From assembly GCA_018398765.1 (NCBI GenBank), contig JAHBMJ010000508.1:2400-37399 (forward strand): a stretch of 35,000 bases of DNA, in the 5' to 3' direction. Below, one piece after another: positions 21,365 to 31,200 of the stretch (position 1 is its first letter; every line of letters begins with the position of its first letter). The translations under genes and the position numbers were made by a program. The stretch is from Chromera velia (Eukaryota; Sar; Chromeraceae). The notes under the pieces are model-generated. The model ran no database searches. It worked only from the letters and a program-made list of their open reading frames with translations, and was not told the origin of the DNA.

Positions 21365-22128
21365 TCATGTCCGCAGGACGGCTTTACATGCAGCAAAAGT
21401 TTCTCGATCGAGAACACAGAGGAAGCGACCGAAAATGAGTGATCAGTGCACGTAAGCAGGCCTCTGCGTACCACCAGACCTTCTCTCACTGTCGAAATGC
21501 CTCTTTCCTTACTGATCAGTCAGATTGCTGACACTGCATTGCATATATATAAAAATGGAAGAGCAAGATCGACCTGCATGTCAGATCGATCATTCAGCAA
21601 AATTATATATAATATAGTGCATGCATGCATGCATGCATGCAATCCGACGGTCCTTCTGACAAAAACTTTCCTTTTTTGGCAGGATCGATTATTGCATGGG
21701 CGGGACGGCGCGCATGCACGCGAGAAAGGCCGGCCGGTTGAGAGCGAAAAACTTTTTTTCAAAAACCTAAAAAACTGCATGCACGCTGTCCGTCGAATCG
21801 GCGCCGATCAAAAGATCGACTCAAAAATTTTCTGTTTGTTTGAAAATGGATGGGAACAAACCAGACGAAGGACGCCAGCTTTCGGCGAAGAGGGCAAGTC
21901 CAAGAGATCAAAATTGCGATTTGAAGGGAGTTTGCCAAAGCCGACGCAGACAAGTGTGGTTCGCAGTCCTGAATCATTTCCGAACTCCCGACTTATATAT
22001 ATATACATAGACCGTCTCCCGACTCTCCCCATTGCTTGAATCTCCAACAAGTCCCTAGGAAGGAAAGATCGTTGGCCTCCCCTGTTCCAGTCAGACCAGG
22101 AGATCTTCCAGCCACAACTGGAGAGTGT
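21365..22128. promoter_or_regulatory. Divergent promoter region of the MYND gene (-) and the unknown gene (+)
   Basis: TATA-like sites face both ways. On the minus strand TTTATATATATG lies at about 21544-21555, some 190 bases before the MYND start. On the plus strand TTATATATATATACATAG at about 21993-22010 lies some 120 bases before the ATG at 22129. Between them sit the long TGCATGCA array and another TGCATGCA at 21776-21783. Open frames here are low-quality. Confidence 0.45.
21618..21641. repeat. Six-unit TGCA array in a divergent promoter
   Basis: A 24-base run of alternating TGCA units, the longest copy of this palindromic motif in the window. Confidence 0.9.
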
Positions 22129-23657
22129 ATGTCCGAAGTCGAACCAAGGCAGCCAGCAAGCATGGCCGAGGAGGGTGAACCCGAGCTTCCGGTCAACGAA
22201 GGTAGCGAAGAAGTGCAGAAAAGTGGTACATGCGCATTTCATTCCTCCTATTTGCAAAACCACGCAGTTTTTCCTGTCGACTCCAAGATCCAGGCAGGCA
22301 AGTCCTTCCTCCTGAATCACCTCCGGCCAGCAGTTTCCGGAAGGCCTCGGACAAGATGGCAGCACACCCTCCCAATATTCCAGGGATTTCGGAGGCAGTG
22401 CCCTGATGACTACATATATGCCGATGGGGACGTCAATGCGCCTTTCCGGGGCCAACAATTTCCCGAGGACACCACCCACGCAGGTTCTAGGCCTCGATTG
22501 TGCTATTCAGACTTCTGCAAGTCTGTTGCAAGAAGGCGGCCGAAAGACACAAAATTGCTCTCCACGACCCAGACCCTTCGACTGCCTGAGGCAAGAGGAG
22601 TGGAGAAGGGTTGTCAGACAGAGAGAGAAGTGATGGACGGACTCTCCCTGTCTGCCATTGAAGATCGGACCAGCAAGACTCCTCTACCTCTTTCACAAGC
22701 GGGACCGTCGCGTCTGTCCCTACGAGAGCGAGAGAAGGAAAAGGAGAAACAACTGCCGGAATCCCAAGAGAAGTCCCAGACGGGAAAGCAGAAAAAGCCA
22801 CACCCGGTCCTGAAGGGTCTTCCCAAACCGAAAGCGCGCCCGTGTCTTCCAAAAGCCACCAACACAGAGAAGGTCGACATGACTCTCCTGCTTCCAGAAG
22901 ACAAACCGAACAGCCGATGCTTCTGGTGTCGTCGTCTGTCGGCATACAGACAAGAACACCAACAGTACGCGCCTGATCCCCCTCCGATGCGCTTTGGATT
23001 TGATGAGCTTGTCCAACTCAAGTTTCCAGATCCAAAGTCAGCCCCGCCAGAGTGTTTGTTGTGTTCTCTCCTCATCGAATATCTTTTTCTTGAATTTTAT
23101 TCACTCTTTGAGGAACGAACCCAAATTTTTAATCCCAAGTTCAGACGGACATCCAAACTCACGGGCTGCCACAGTCTCTTTCCTGAACGCTTTTTCATGT
23201 TTCATTGGAGGTCTCCGAAGGAAACAAGGACGCTGCATGACTGCCTCCATAATGACTGCTTCCATAGTGACTTCATCAATGGCCTTCCTTAGTGGATTCT
23301 GCTCCCGCTGGCAGTCGTTCACGGTGCGATGGATTCATTCTGATGTTTTTTTCTCTGCATGGCTCTCTGTGCTTCTCTATGTACTGTTTCCATTTACCCA
23401 ATTGCAAAGTCCGGGCTCCACGCAACCCAACTCCCACCCAAAAAGCAACACCTCACCCACCCACTTCGGAGCCCACAACCAGTCTCATTGCGGGAATAAC
23501 GGTTCCGTGACCCCTTCCTCTCTTTCCTTCCTGTGTAACTTTGCAGAGTGAAGATGGGAAACATGACCTTCGTCTCTGCCCGAGGACCCCTGCCAAAGGG
23601 GGGGGCCAGCTCATCCCTCATGAAGAGAAGCGCATCGGAGACCGTCTGCAGACCTGA
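22129..23657 (+). CDS. Unknown protein, three exons
   Basis: Exons 22129-23036, 23113-23323 and 23547-23657 (TGA at 23655-23657) give 409 residues with matching phases. The first intron is only 76 bases: donor GTCAGC, a T-rich tract and TTTGAG. Without it the first frame appears to run on to a stop at 23292, but the spliced reading continues as NEPKFLIPSSDG and later SEDGKHDLRLCPRT, which looks more protein-like. The second donor is GTGCGA. The start is the first ATG after the TATA-like site; the frame is open slightly further upstream but only with TTG. The protein is basic, with a Lys/Glu/Gln-rich middle (REREKEKEKQLPESQEK) and a CFWC pair. No family is recognised. Confidence 0.55.
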
Positions 23658-24206
23658 CTGGCAACCTGCCGCCGAGAGTCAGTAAGCCAGGCAGACAGGC
23701 AATCCATCCATACGTCAGGAAGCTCCCACAGTCAGACAGACAGATAGGCAGGCAGGCAGGCAGGCACGCACTCAGGCGGTATGGAGGTTCGAGAGAGCAT
23801 GCGAGACATTCAGCCGTTCAGGCGGCATCAGACACCATTGAGGTAGAGTGCGAGTTCGAGAGTCCGGCGTTCGCGTAGACAGACTAATAGACAAAGAGAC
23901 AAACAGACAGACACAGATTGAGTCATTCAGTCCGTTTGAGGAGATGGCCGGATCAGCAGAAAACTCAAACGCAAACAATACCGGAGGGAAGAGAGGAAAA
24001 AAGTGTTAGAGCCTCTGCAAACAAGAAAACCATACCAGAAAAATCGTTTCACTAATGTGTCGGGCTTCACCAATTGAAATGTGCACACACAAGCCGCTTG
24101 AGTGGCAGACCCTTCAGAGAGGTCCCGTCACTCCGCAATCAACGAATGAAGAGACCAGAGCGGGGTCTGAGGCTTCGCTTAGTGTCATGAAATGCTTGAA
24201 GGCGTT

Positions 24207-24252
<46 letters not shown>

Positions 24253-24632
24253 CGTCAACATGCTGCATGCAGCGATCGTCAAGCGAGCTAAGCCCGCGTT
24301 GCTGAGAGACAAAGAGGTCTGCAAACAAAGGACGAGCTTGCTTGTGTTTCCGAAGCCTGGTAGTGCACTCTTAGATCCATTGCTTGACTCATGCCCCCTT
24401 TGCTGACCCTTCGTTTCTCTCCTCTCCTCTCCTGCTTTCTCTTTTTTGAGAACCTCGAGGGAAGCAGATGAAGAAGCACACAAGTATCTCTGCTTCACTT
24501 CACTCTGCTCTGCTCTGCTCTGCTCTCATTTGATTGTGTTTGTGCTCTTTTGTCCTGTACCTGACATCCCTTATTTTGTATCTTCCTTTCCTTTGACTCT
24601 CTTCTTCTGAAAATTCCCTCCGATCCCCGCAG
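23658..24632. other. Repeat-rich stretch, may hold 5' exons of the next gene
   Basis: CAGA, CAGG and GGCA tetranucleotides fill 23690-23770. A plausible first exon at 23944-24002 reads MAGSAENSNANNTGGKRGKK before a GTGTTA donor, and an acceptor-like TTTTTTGAG precedes 24461, where one frame gives TSREADEEAHK. I could not chain these to the exon at 24633 with confidence. A (GT)n run lies at 24211-24248, TGCATGCA at 24264-24271 and TCTGC repeats near 24505-24527. Confidence 0.4.
24211..24248 (+). repeat. (GT)n microsatellite
   Basis: An unbroken run of about nineteen TG dinucleotides followed by CGTGCG. Confidence 0.95.
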
Positions 24633-25183
24633 CTGTCTCTGCGGTTTTTGGAGATTCTGGACCTCTGCTCAGAGGCGCACGTGGGGGTCCAACAAGTCTA
24701 CACGGTGTGTCAGGGGTGGAGTGTAGTTGTGACGGGGAGGGTGGAAGTAGGGGGAGGCTGTGGAGATGATGAGGGTTGTCTCCGGAGCCGGGAAGATGGC
24801 AGCAGCACGACAGCCAGGCAAGAACAATCAGATTGTCGTCTCTCTCGGCAGTCTGTATGTGTGCGAAGTCCAAAGAGGCAGAACGATTCATCACTTGTCT
24901 TGAAAACAAGGGAAGGACAGTTTGTTTCTCTGCATGTTTCCTTCTCAGCGTCACAGAACAGCGTACGGACATGCTATGAATAACAGAGCATTTGAACACT
25001 TTTTGATTTGTTCCGTTGAGTGCCACAGGACATCACGAAGAAGCAGAAGCGGCTGGAGAGAATGATCAACCCGTTGTCGGAAAAACTGGAGGTCATGTGC
25101 GGTATGAATGACCTCGGAATGGTCAGTCAGTCACATTGTGTGTCAGTCAGTCAATCAGTCAGTCAGTCAGTCAGTCAGTCAGT

Positions 25184-25231
<48 letters not shown>

Positions 25232-26445
25232 TTCAGGCAGGCAGGCAGGTTCAGGCAGGCAGGCAGGCAGGCAGGCAGGTTGATGGTCAAAAAAGTAAAT
25301 CGGACGCTGCCGATACACCAAGAAAGCAAATCAGTGCGTCATATCACATGGCCAAGTCATTGAATGAGAGAGTCAGTGTGCGAGTCTGCCCCCTCTCTCA
25401 CTTGTGCGTCTTGTCATGGCATGAAACAAAACGATCGACATTTGGCTCTCTGTTTTTTGTTTTTGTTTGTAGCCCAAACTGTCTGCATGCATGCAGAGTT
25501 TGGTTTGTTTGCTTCTTCTCGGGATCATTACATTCACGAATTCCTCTAGGGATCACCAGCAGGTAGTGTATGCGTATTGGAAATGTGCATGATTTCCTCT
25601 TGCATGATTCTTCCCATGCTCTTTTTGCGTGCTGTTGCAGAACAAGAAGGACTTTGAGGCGCACATCGACAGCGTTGTGCAGCAGAAGCACACTCTGCAC
25701 GTCAGTGAAGGAGGAAAGGCTGTATATTTGAATTATATGTGAATGAAATAAGGCGTTTACTCTTCCACCTGGGATTCTTTTCTGCCTTCGGACATGTTTG
25801 TCGGAACGTTTTTTCTGGCTCTAGCTTCATGCACGGCTAGGTTTTCGTTGGGGTCTGTCTGATGCTTCTGTTCAGTCAGTCAGTCAGTCAGTCAGGCAGG
25901 CAGGCAGGCAGGCAGGCAGCTTTTTTTGAAACCGTTCTGTTCCTCCTAGTACAGGCTGACTCACCCTCTTTCTCTCGAATCCCGCTTCATCTTGGGGTTG
26001 CACCTGCCATTCCTTGATTCCCTTCTGTTCCTGTGTTTCTTCGTGGCGTCTCTGTCCCCTCGTCTGAAGGAATGGCTCATGCATGTTGTGTCAATGGGAC
26101 CTTCTGTGGTCACACGTGAACATCTGGGCCATGTGAAATCCTCTGTCTCCCCTTTCTTCTTTGCGTGTGTGCGTGCCTGTCTGAGGGGATGCATACCTAC
26201 CTGCAGCGTCAAGTCCTCGAGGAGCTGCTCCACTTCGCCCAGGTCTCCCGGCTCGCAAGGCCCTCAATCAGGTAATCAATCAAACGGGCAGGCGTCACAC
26301 GTCTTAATTTTCTGTAGTTCCGCTGTAGTCGAAGTTGTTACCTCTCGGAATGCCGTATTTCAGATGGCTGAGGAAGGCATGGCTCAATTGGATGGCGTTT
26401 TTGCAACTTCAGCGCTGCAGCGTGAAGGCTCTTGTGTCTGCATGA
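24633..26445 (+). CDS. 3' exon chain of an unknown helical protein built from micro-exons
   Basis: Five small exons join in frame: 24633-24704, 25029-25121, 25641-25700, 26207-26271 and 26364-26445 (TGA). Sizes are 72, 93, 60, 65 and 82 bases. Donors are GTGTGT, GTCAGT, GTCAGT and GTAATC; acceptors are all CAG. The peptide is helical: FLEILDLCSEAHVGVQQVY, then DITKKQKRLERMINPLSEKL, NKKDFEAHIDSVVQQKHTLH, RQVLEELLHFAQVSRLARP, ending in WLRKAWLNWMAFLQLQR. The heptad-like KKQKRLERMINPLSEKL part is loosely like the N-terminal coiled region of COG3, but this is too weak to name the gene. The 5' exons are not established. A possible AATAAA lies at 26784-26789. Confidence 0.5.
25122..25279 (+). repeat. 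CAGT/CAGG tetranucleotide array beginning at a splice donor
   Basis: The intron starts GTCAGTCAGTCA and soon becomes a long array of CAGT and then CAGG units with GTTCAGG interruptions. The array unit equals the donor sequence. It gives spurious open frames of Ser/Gln/Val and Arg/Gln/Ala/Gly repeats. Confidence 0.92.
25872..25919 (+). repeat. Second CAGT/CAGG array, next intron of the same gene
   Basis: About five CAGT units followed by six CAGG units, the same two-phase layout as the array at 25122-25279, inside the intron at 25701-26206. Confidence 0.9.
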
Positions 26446-27120
26446 ATGAATGAATTCAACCCGGAGTGAGTCCTGTCAGTGCCGGAATCTGCGGCAGCGT
26501 CTGTCTAGCGTTGCTTGTGGCAGTGCGTTTTCAGATGCTCATCTGTGCTTGTCTGAGTGTTTGCAGGGGGACGGTTCCGTTGCGAAAATGGCCGGATGTA
26601 GGAGGGGATCTCAATCTGCATCTCAATCCAATCAAATGAACTTCATTCTGTGTTGGCAAAAGAGATGGGGCCCACGCCAGGGGTTGAATATCTTTTCTGT
26701 TGACCTGTCGCATTGGTTTCTATTCGAATCAAATCAGTGGAACTCAAAGTGGTACAATGGGACCTAATAGGACCGAATAATTGAATAAAGATAGAAACAA
26801 GGAGTGAATGTTTTATTATGTGACCAGCTTTTCAGCCGGCTGGTGATAGACATTAAAAAAGAGTTTTAACACATCAAAATGAAATTAATTATAACAATAA
26901 TTATAAGTAGTTTAAGTTATCCTAGATCATTGTGTTTGTATTGTTATAATTTATTAAAGTGATTTAATCCAAATCTAAATCCAGATCTTCCGGCAGTACT
27001 AGCTAGTTCTAGAGCTAGTTTGTTAACTGGGAGCTTGAGTTATTTAGCTAGGGAGCGTAATACTTAATTTAATTAATGTTGCATGTTTTTTTAAACATTA
27101 TTTTTTATCATTTTATATTT
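26446..27120. other. Intergenic, AT-rich to the right
   Basis: No gene seen. Composition shifts to AT-rich from about 26760, with words such as ATTATAACAATAATTATAA and CTAGCTAGTTCTAGAGCTAG. Confidence 0.6.
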
Positions 27121-27607
27121 TTCACCTCCCTGCATGACACTACAAGCCACTTGAAAGTAGAACGTTCAAGCTCATCCGCATCAGCGGCATGGCTGATCAA
27201 GTCCATCCGCGTCTGCGGTATGGCCGATCAAGTCGTTCGCAAAGGCGACTTAGGATGCAGCTGTTAGCAGCGCCGCGGCCCGTGTAAGGTGATTGAAAGA
27301 GAATGGAGGAGACCATTAATAGTCTGTATTACAAACCGTTATAAACACAGAAGTTCAATTTCATTCATTTTTAATGATTATAACTTAAGACAGGTAAGGA
27401 ACGGTTCATTATAATAAGTAAGGGAGAGGTGGCTCAGGGAGAGGCGGCTAGCTAAGACTTTCAAAATATAGTTCGCGCATGCGGCACAGATTTTCAAGAC
27501 ATGGTCCGCGCCTACGGCGCAGACCTTCAGGACATAGTGCGCGGACTTTTAAGTCAATCCGCCAGAGCGAAAAAAAATTTAAGTGGCTTGTAGTGTCAGG
27601 GAGGTAA
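27121..27607. mobile_element. Short non-autonomous element with inverted ends
   Basis: CACCTCCCTG at 27123 continues to GACACTACAAGCCACTT at 27152. The reverse complement of 27581-27606 reads ACCTCCCTGACACTACAAGC and on to CACTT. The ends match except for a four-base insertion on the left. Inside, each half carries three imperfect tandem units: 31 bases at 27167-27249 and 33 bases at 27460-27547. Both are built around a TCCGCG..CT.CGG palindromic core. No transposase is present. Target-site duplications are not evident. Confidence 0.65.
27456..27560 (+). pseudogene. Decayed 11-residue peptide repeats inside the short element
   Basis: In one plus-strand frame the right-hand units translate as DFQNIVRACGT, DFQDMVRAYGA, DLQDIVRGLLS, three copies of one 11-residue repeat, following a TAA. 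The left-hand units at 27167-27249 give related pieces (IRVCGMADQVVRKGD) but at 31-base spacing, so they are frame-broken. This suggests the element captured or derives from a gene with a D-[FL]-Q-[DN]-[IM]-V-R-A repeat array. I do not recognise the repeat family. Confidence 0.4.
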
Positions 27608-27783
27608 TATTTTAAAAATCGCGTACGTGAATCGAAGTTCTTGAACACATCAGAATACATCAAAATATACTAAATTCTTGTTTATTTTTTCAATTCTTTA
27701 AAAATAAAATTCAGAAAAAAACGTTGGCAATACATAGATTTAGCTATTGTTGATCAATTATGCATGATCGATTGATTCATTGA

Positions 27784-28107
27784 TCAATGCCAATTAACCT
27801 CTAGGTGCACTTTGAAATCCTGCCAGTCTCCTGGTAGAACGTGGCCGGGTGCCGGCGCGCGCGCGACCCCGCCGCCGGCCCTTGCCGCCCCCGCTCCCGC
27901 CCCGCGGGAGCTGCATGCGTTCCGAGTTATCAGCTCGCATACGGATTGTGAAAGTGAAATGTAGAAATCCACCCTGTCTCCACTGGGCGGTTTCGACATG
28001 AGGTCCTTCATCTTCATGTAGTCTATGTGATGCTTCGCACTGAGGAATCTGCGGCCCCATGCGTGTGGCAAAAGCCGGGAAGGATCGACAGCTGTAGAGC
28101 TTTCCAA
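27784..28107 (-). CDS. Possible small minus-strand gene upstream of the beta-helix gene
   Basis: A 107-residue frame starts at an ATG at 28107 and reads PHAWGRRFLSAKHHIDYMK, then DRVDFYISLSQSVCELIT, then a Gly/Ala/Arg-rich part from the very GC-rich block at 27840-27905, ending VHLEVNWH. The first half looks protein-like, but no family is recognised. It is head to head with the gene at 28210, with about 100 bases between starts. The alternative is that it is a chance frame in that gene's 5' leader. Confidence 0.3.
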   Translation of the reverse strand: MESSTAVDPSRLLPHAWGRRFLSAKHHIDYMKMKDLMSKPPSGDRVDFYISLSQSVCELITRNACSSRGAGAGAARAGGGVARAPAPGHVLPGDWQDFKVHLEVNWH

Positions 28108-28209
28108 GAGCCGGCCGATCTTTTGAGTTTCGTTTCCGTTTTCTTGAAACCCGAGACGCGTTCCTCAATTCTCAAGTCGAGATTCCAGATTTCTTTGATC
28201 TTTCACGTA

Positions 28210-31200
28210 ATGGCGCAAGTAGTCATTTCCGGCCTGAAAGGCAGAACAGACCTCAACGGTTTTGTAGGCTCTGTTGTGGAAGTGCTCGAGAACGGGCGCA
28301 GCAAAGTTAGCATTGATGAGCAGGGGCAGGTGGAGCAAGTGGCCGTGAAGCCGGAGAATTTCTCGCCTTTCGGTGCGGTGTCGGAACGCGTTTCTCCCAG
28401 CACGTTCAAGGATGCCCTCTCTCGGGCTCATCCTAATTGTCGTCTCCTCCTAGAGGCGGGTGTGTACGAGGGTCCCTTCTCTGTAGAGACCCCCCTTGTC
28501 ATTGAAGGAGACGGAGACGGCGTAGTCTTGACCGCACCAAGTGCGAACCAACCCGTCATCACCATTTGCACGCCTGTGCGAGTCTCTTTGAAGTCCCTTT
28601 CTGTGCACGTGGGTGTGCCCTCAGCCAGCATTCATGCTCTTTCCGTTGTCAGCGGGTTCGCAGACGTTGAAAACTGCAAGTTCTCTTCAGCATGCCCAAT
28701 GCCTGTAGTGTTGGCTGGAAACCCTACCAGTCGCCTCTTCATGTCGAATTGCCGTCTGGAAGGCGGGGGTGCGGGGGGCTTGCTAGCCACCACCCGGGCA
28801 CGGGTGAGAGCAGAGAAGACAACAATTTCGAAATGCAAGGCCGGGGGGTTGGAGGTGCGAGAGGGTGCGTTTGTCGAACTTATTCAGTCCCGCATAGCAG
28901 AGAATGGCAGGCAGGGAGTTCTCTGCTGGTGTGAGGGAGGGGGGGTCTCCCTGAGGGGTTGTGAGGTGACTGGGCACTCTCAGAAAAGCGCGATTTTGAG
29001 TTCTGCAGGCGAGGTGAGAGTCTCGAAGTGTCGAGTGCACAGAAACCTGCGGGGTGTTGTGGTGCAAGACTGCGGGTCGTTGGTCTTAGAGGACTCCCAA
29101 GTGTCCCACCACGAAGGTGAGGGGGTGTTGTTGCAGGGAGGGTCCCGTTCTAAGGCAGTGGTCAGACAGAACAGATGCTTTAGGAACGGGACCCAGGGGG
29201 TTTTTGTCGGTTATTCCCACACAGGTTCTGCCGATGTGAGGAACAACGAATGTTCAGACAACGGTTCGGACGGAGTGTTCAACGGTGCATCGATGTCAGG
29301 GAAGGTGGTGATTGAAGAGAATGGGGGGACGGGTAATCAAAGAGCCATGAAGAATCCACAACTGGTTCTAGAGAAGCAGAAAAGAATGATGGAGGCGATG
29401 CAGAAACAGCAACAGATGAACCCCGAGCAAGCAAGACGTGCGGAGTTGGTAGGGTCAAAGAATTTGGAAAAAATGGGGGGTGCGGCTGTAATTTCGGCTG
29501 CGCATGGTGATTCGCTTGTCGATGGTGAAAAGATACTGAATGTCGCGAGGAGTGTGGGTGGTTTCGCTGCCCGCAAGTGTGCAAAATGCGGGAATGAGGG
29601 AGGGAACGGGGGTTTGAAGGAGGGGGCTGACTCTGAAGGAGAGGGTGAGGGGGGAAGGGGAAGGGAACGCAGTCACTACAGGCTTGTTCTCAGTGCAAGG
29701 TTGTGTACTACTGTTCAAAGGAGTGTCAGAAGGCAGATTGGAAGGAGCATAAGAAGGAGTGTAAGAAGCTCGCTGATTTCGCCTCTTTCGGCAACATAGG
29801 AAAGGACGTGCGAGAACATGCTCCCGAGAGAGATGCATCCATCCCTGTTGACGTCATCACTCAGGGTGCTGCTGAGGGAGATCCGACGTGTCTCCTGAAG
29901 CGAGCTGAGATGCTCATCGAAGCGAGAGACTTTACGAGAGCGGCAGATGCTCTTCAGAGGCTGCTGGGGGCCTCCACCGGCAGTGGCGCTCAGAGAGCAG
30001 GAATCAGAGATCAGCCCCCTCGCTCTAGCAGCAGCAGCACAGCGGCGGTTGTCTCACCCCCATCAGAAGTGGTGCAGTGCGCCCAGATTTATCTGGGGCG
30101 GATGTATTTCAAGGGGGATGGGGTTGAGAAGGATTTGTCTCAGGCAGAGACTCTGCTTGTAGAGGCGGCAGGGGGGCCCTCGGCCGTTGATCCCGAGATG
30201 GAGAAGGAGGCAAAGAAGAAAAAGAAGAAGAACAAAAAGGGAAAGGAGGGTCCAGCAGATGCATTTGCCCATTTGGGTAACCTCCACATAGAAGCTGCCA
30301 TATCTACTGAAATGGAAAAAGAGAGAGAGAGACGGAGGGGGTTGGCGATTTTTTGTTGGGAGAAGGCGAAGCGAATTGACAAAAGCATCTCTGATAGAGT
30401 GAAGGAGCTCCCTCCCGACGCCATAGATTGGCCGAAAGCTGAGAGAGAAGCTTTGACAGCTTTCTTTTCGGGCAGCGCTTGTCTGTCCAAACTGTTTTCG
30501 GTCTTCGACTCAACCGACCAGCATGAATCGAATGAAACCACACGAGATGCAAACAGCGCGAGTGCTTCCGCTTCTTCCAGGGGGCCTGCGCAGGGTCGCA
30601 AAGGGGCGGGGGCGGCAGCAGGTTCTGCTGCAGAGGGAGGGGATTTGCAGGCGCTTTTGAGGCTTTCAGAGCTCCAAGCATCTTCGAAGGTCCCTCCGAC
30701 TTCGGACACTCAGGTCGATTTGGACACAAAGGTTGCGAGGATTGCCGCGATGCGACGTGCAGTAGACTCAGATGTACGGGATGAGATGGTTGAATGCAGG
30801 TCAGTGTATACACACCGCATTCTTTCTAGAATCGGGAATTTGACCAAAAGGATAGTCTCCTTCCATTTGCCTTTTTGTGTCATGACAGTGGCCCGTCGTC
30901 CCGTTTTTCAGCTTCTGCGCTTCTTGTCCTCTCTGCCTCTGCGGTGCCTCTTACCTTTCATTCTTATGTCTTCTTGTCCTCCTATCCCGGTCCTTTCGTT
31001 CCCTTCTTCCTTCTGTGTCTTCCTGGTTCGTTATCTCTCCAAGAAAGAAGCTCCCCATTTCTCAGACTTTCTTTTTCCCGTTGTTTCTCTCTTCATGCTT
31101 GATCGTAAGCTCGGTTGGCCCACTTGCTTGCATCAGCACTTTTCTGAACTAGGTGAAAACGTGCTAGAGTCTTCATGTAAGAAGACATGTTTCTGCAGTT

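Noticed and set aside
22994-23551. Independent 185-residue gene
   Set aside because: Its middle (23113-23323) is better explained as exon 2 of the gene at 22129, with introns on both sides.
25140-25279. CRISPR-like periodicity
   Set aside because: It is a four-base tandem repeat with no spacers, in a eukaryotic intron.
25108-25566. Open frame with SQSVSQSV and RQAGRQAG repeats
   Set aside because: It is the translation of the CAGT/CAGG microsatellite in an intron.
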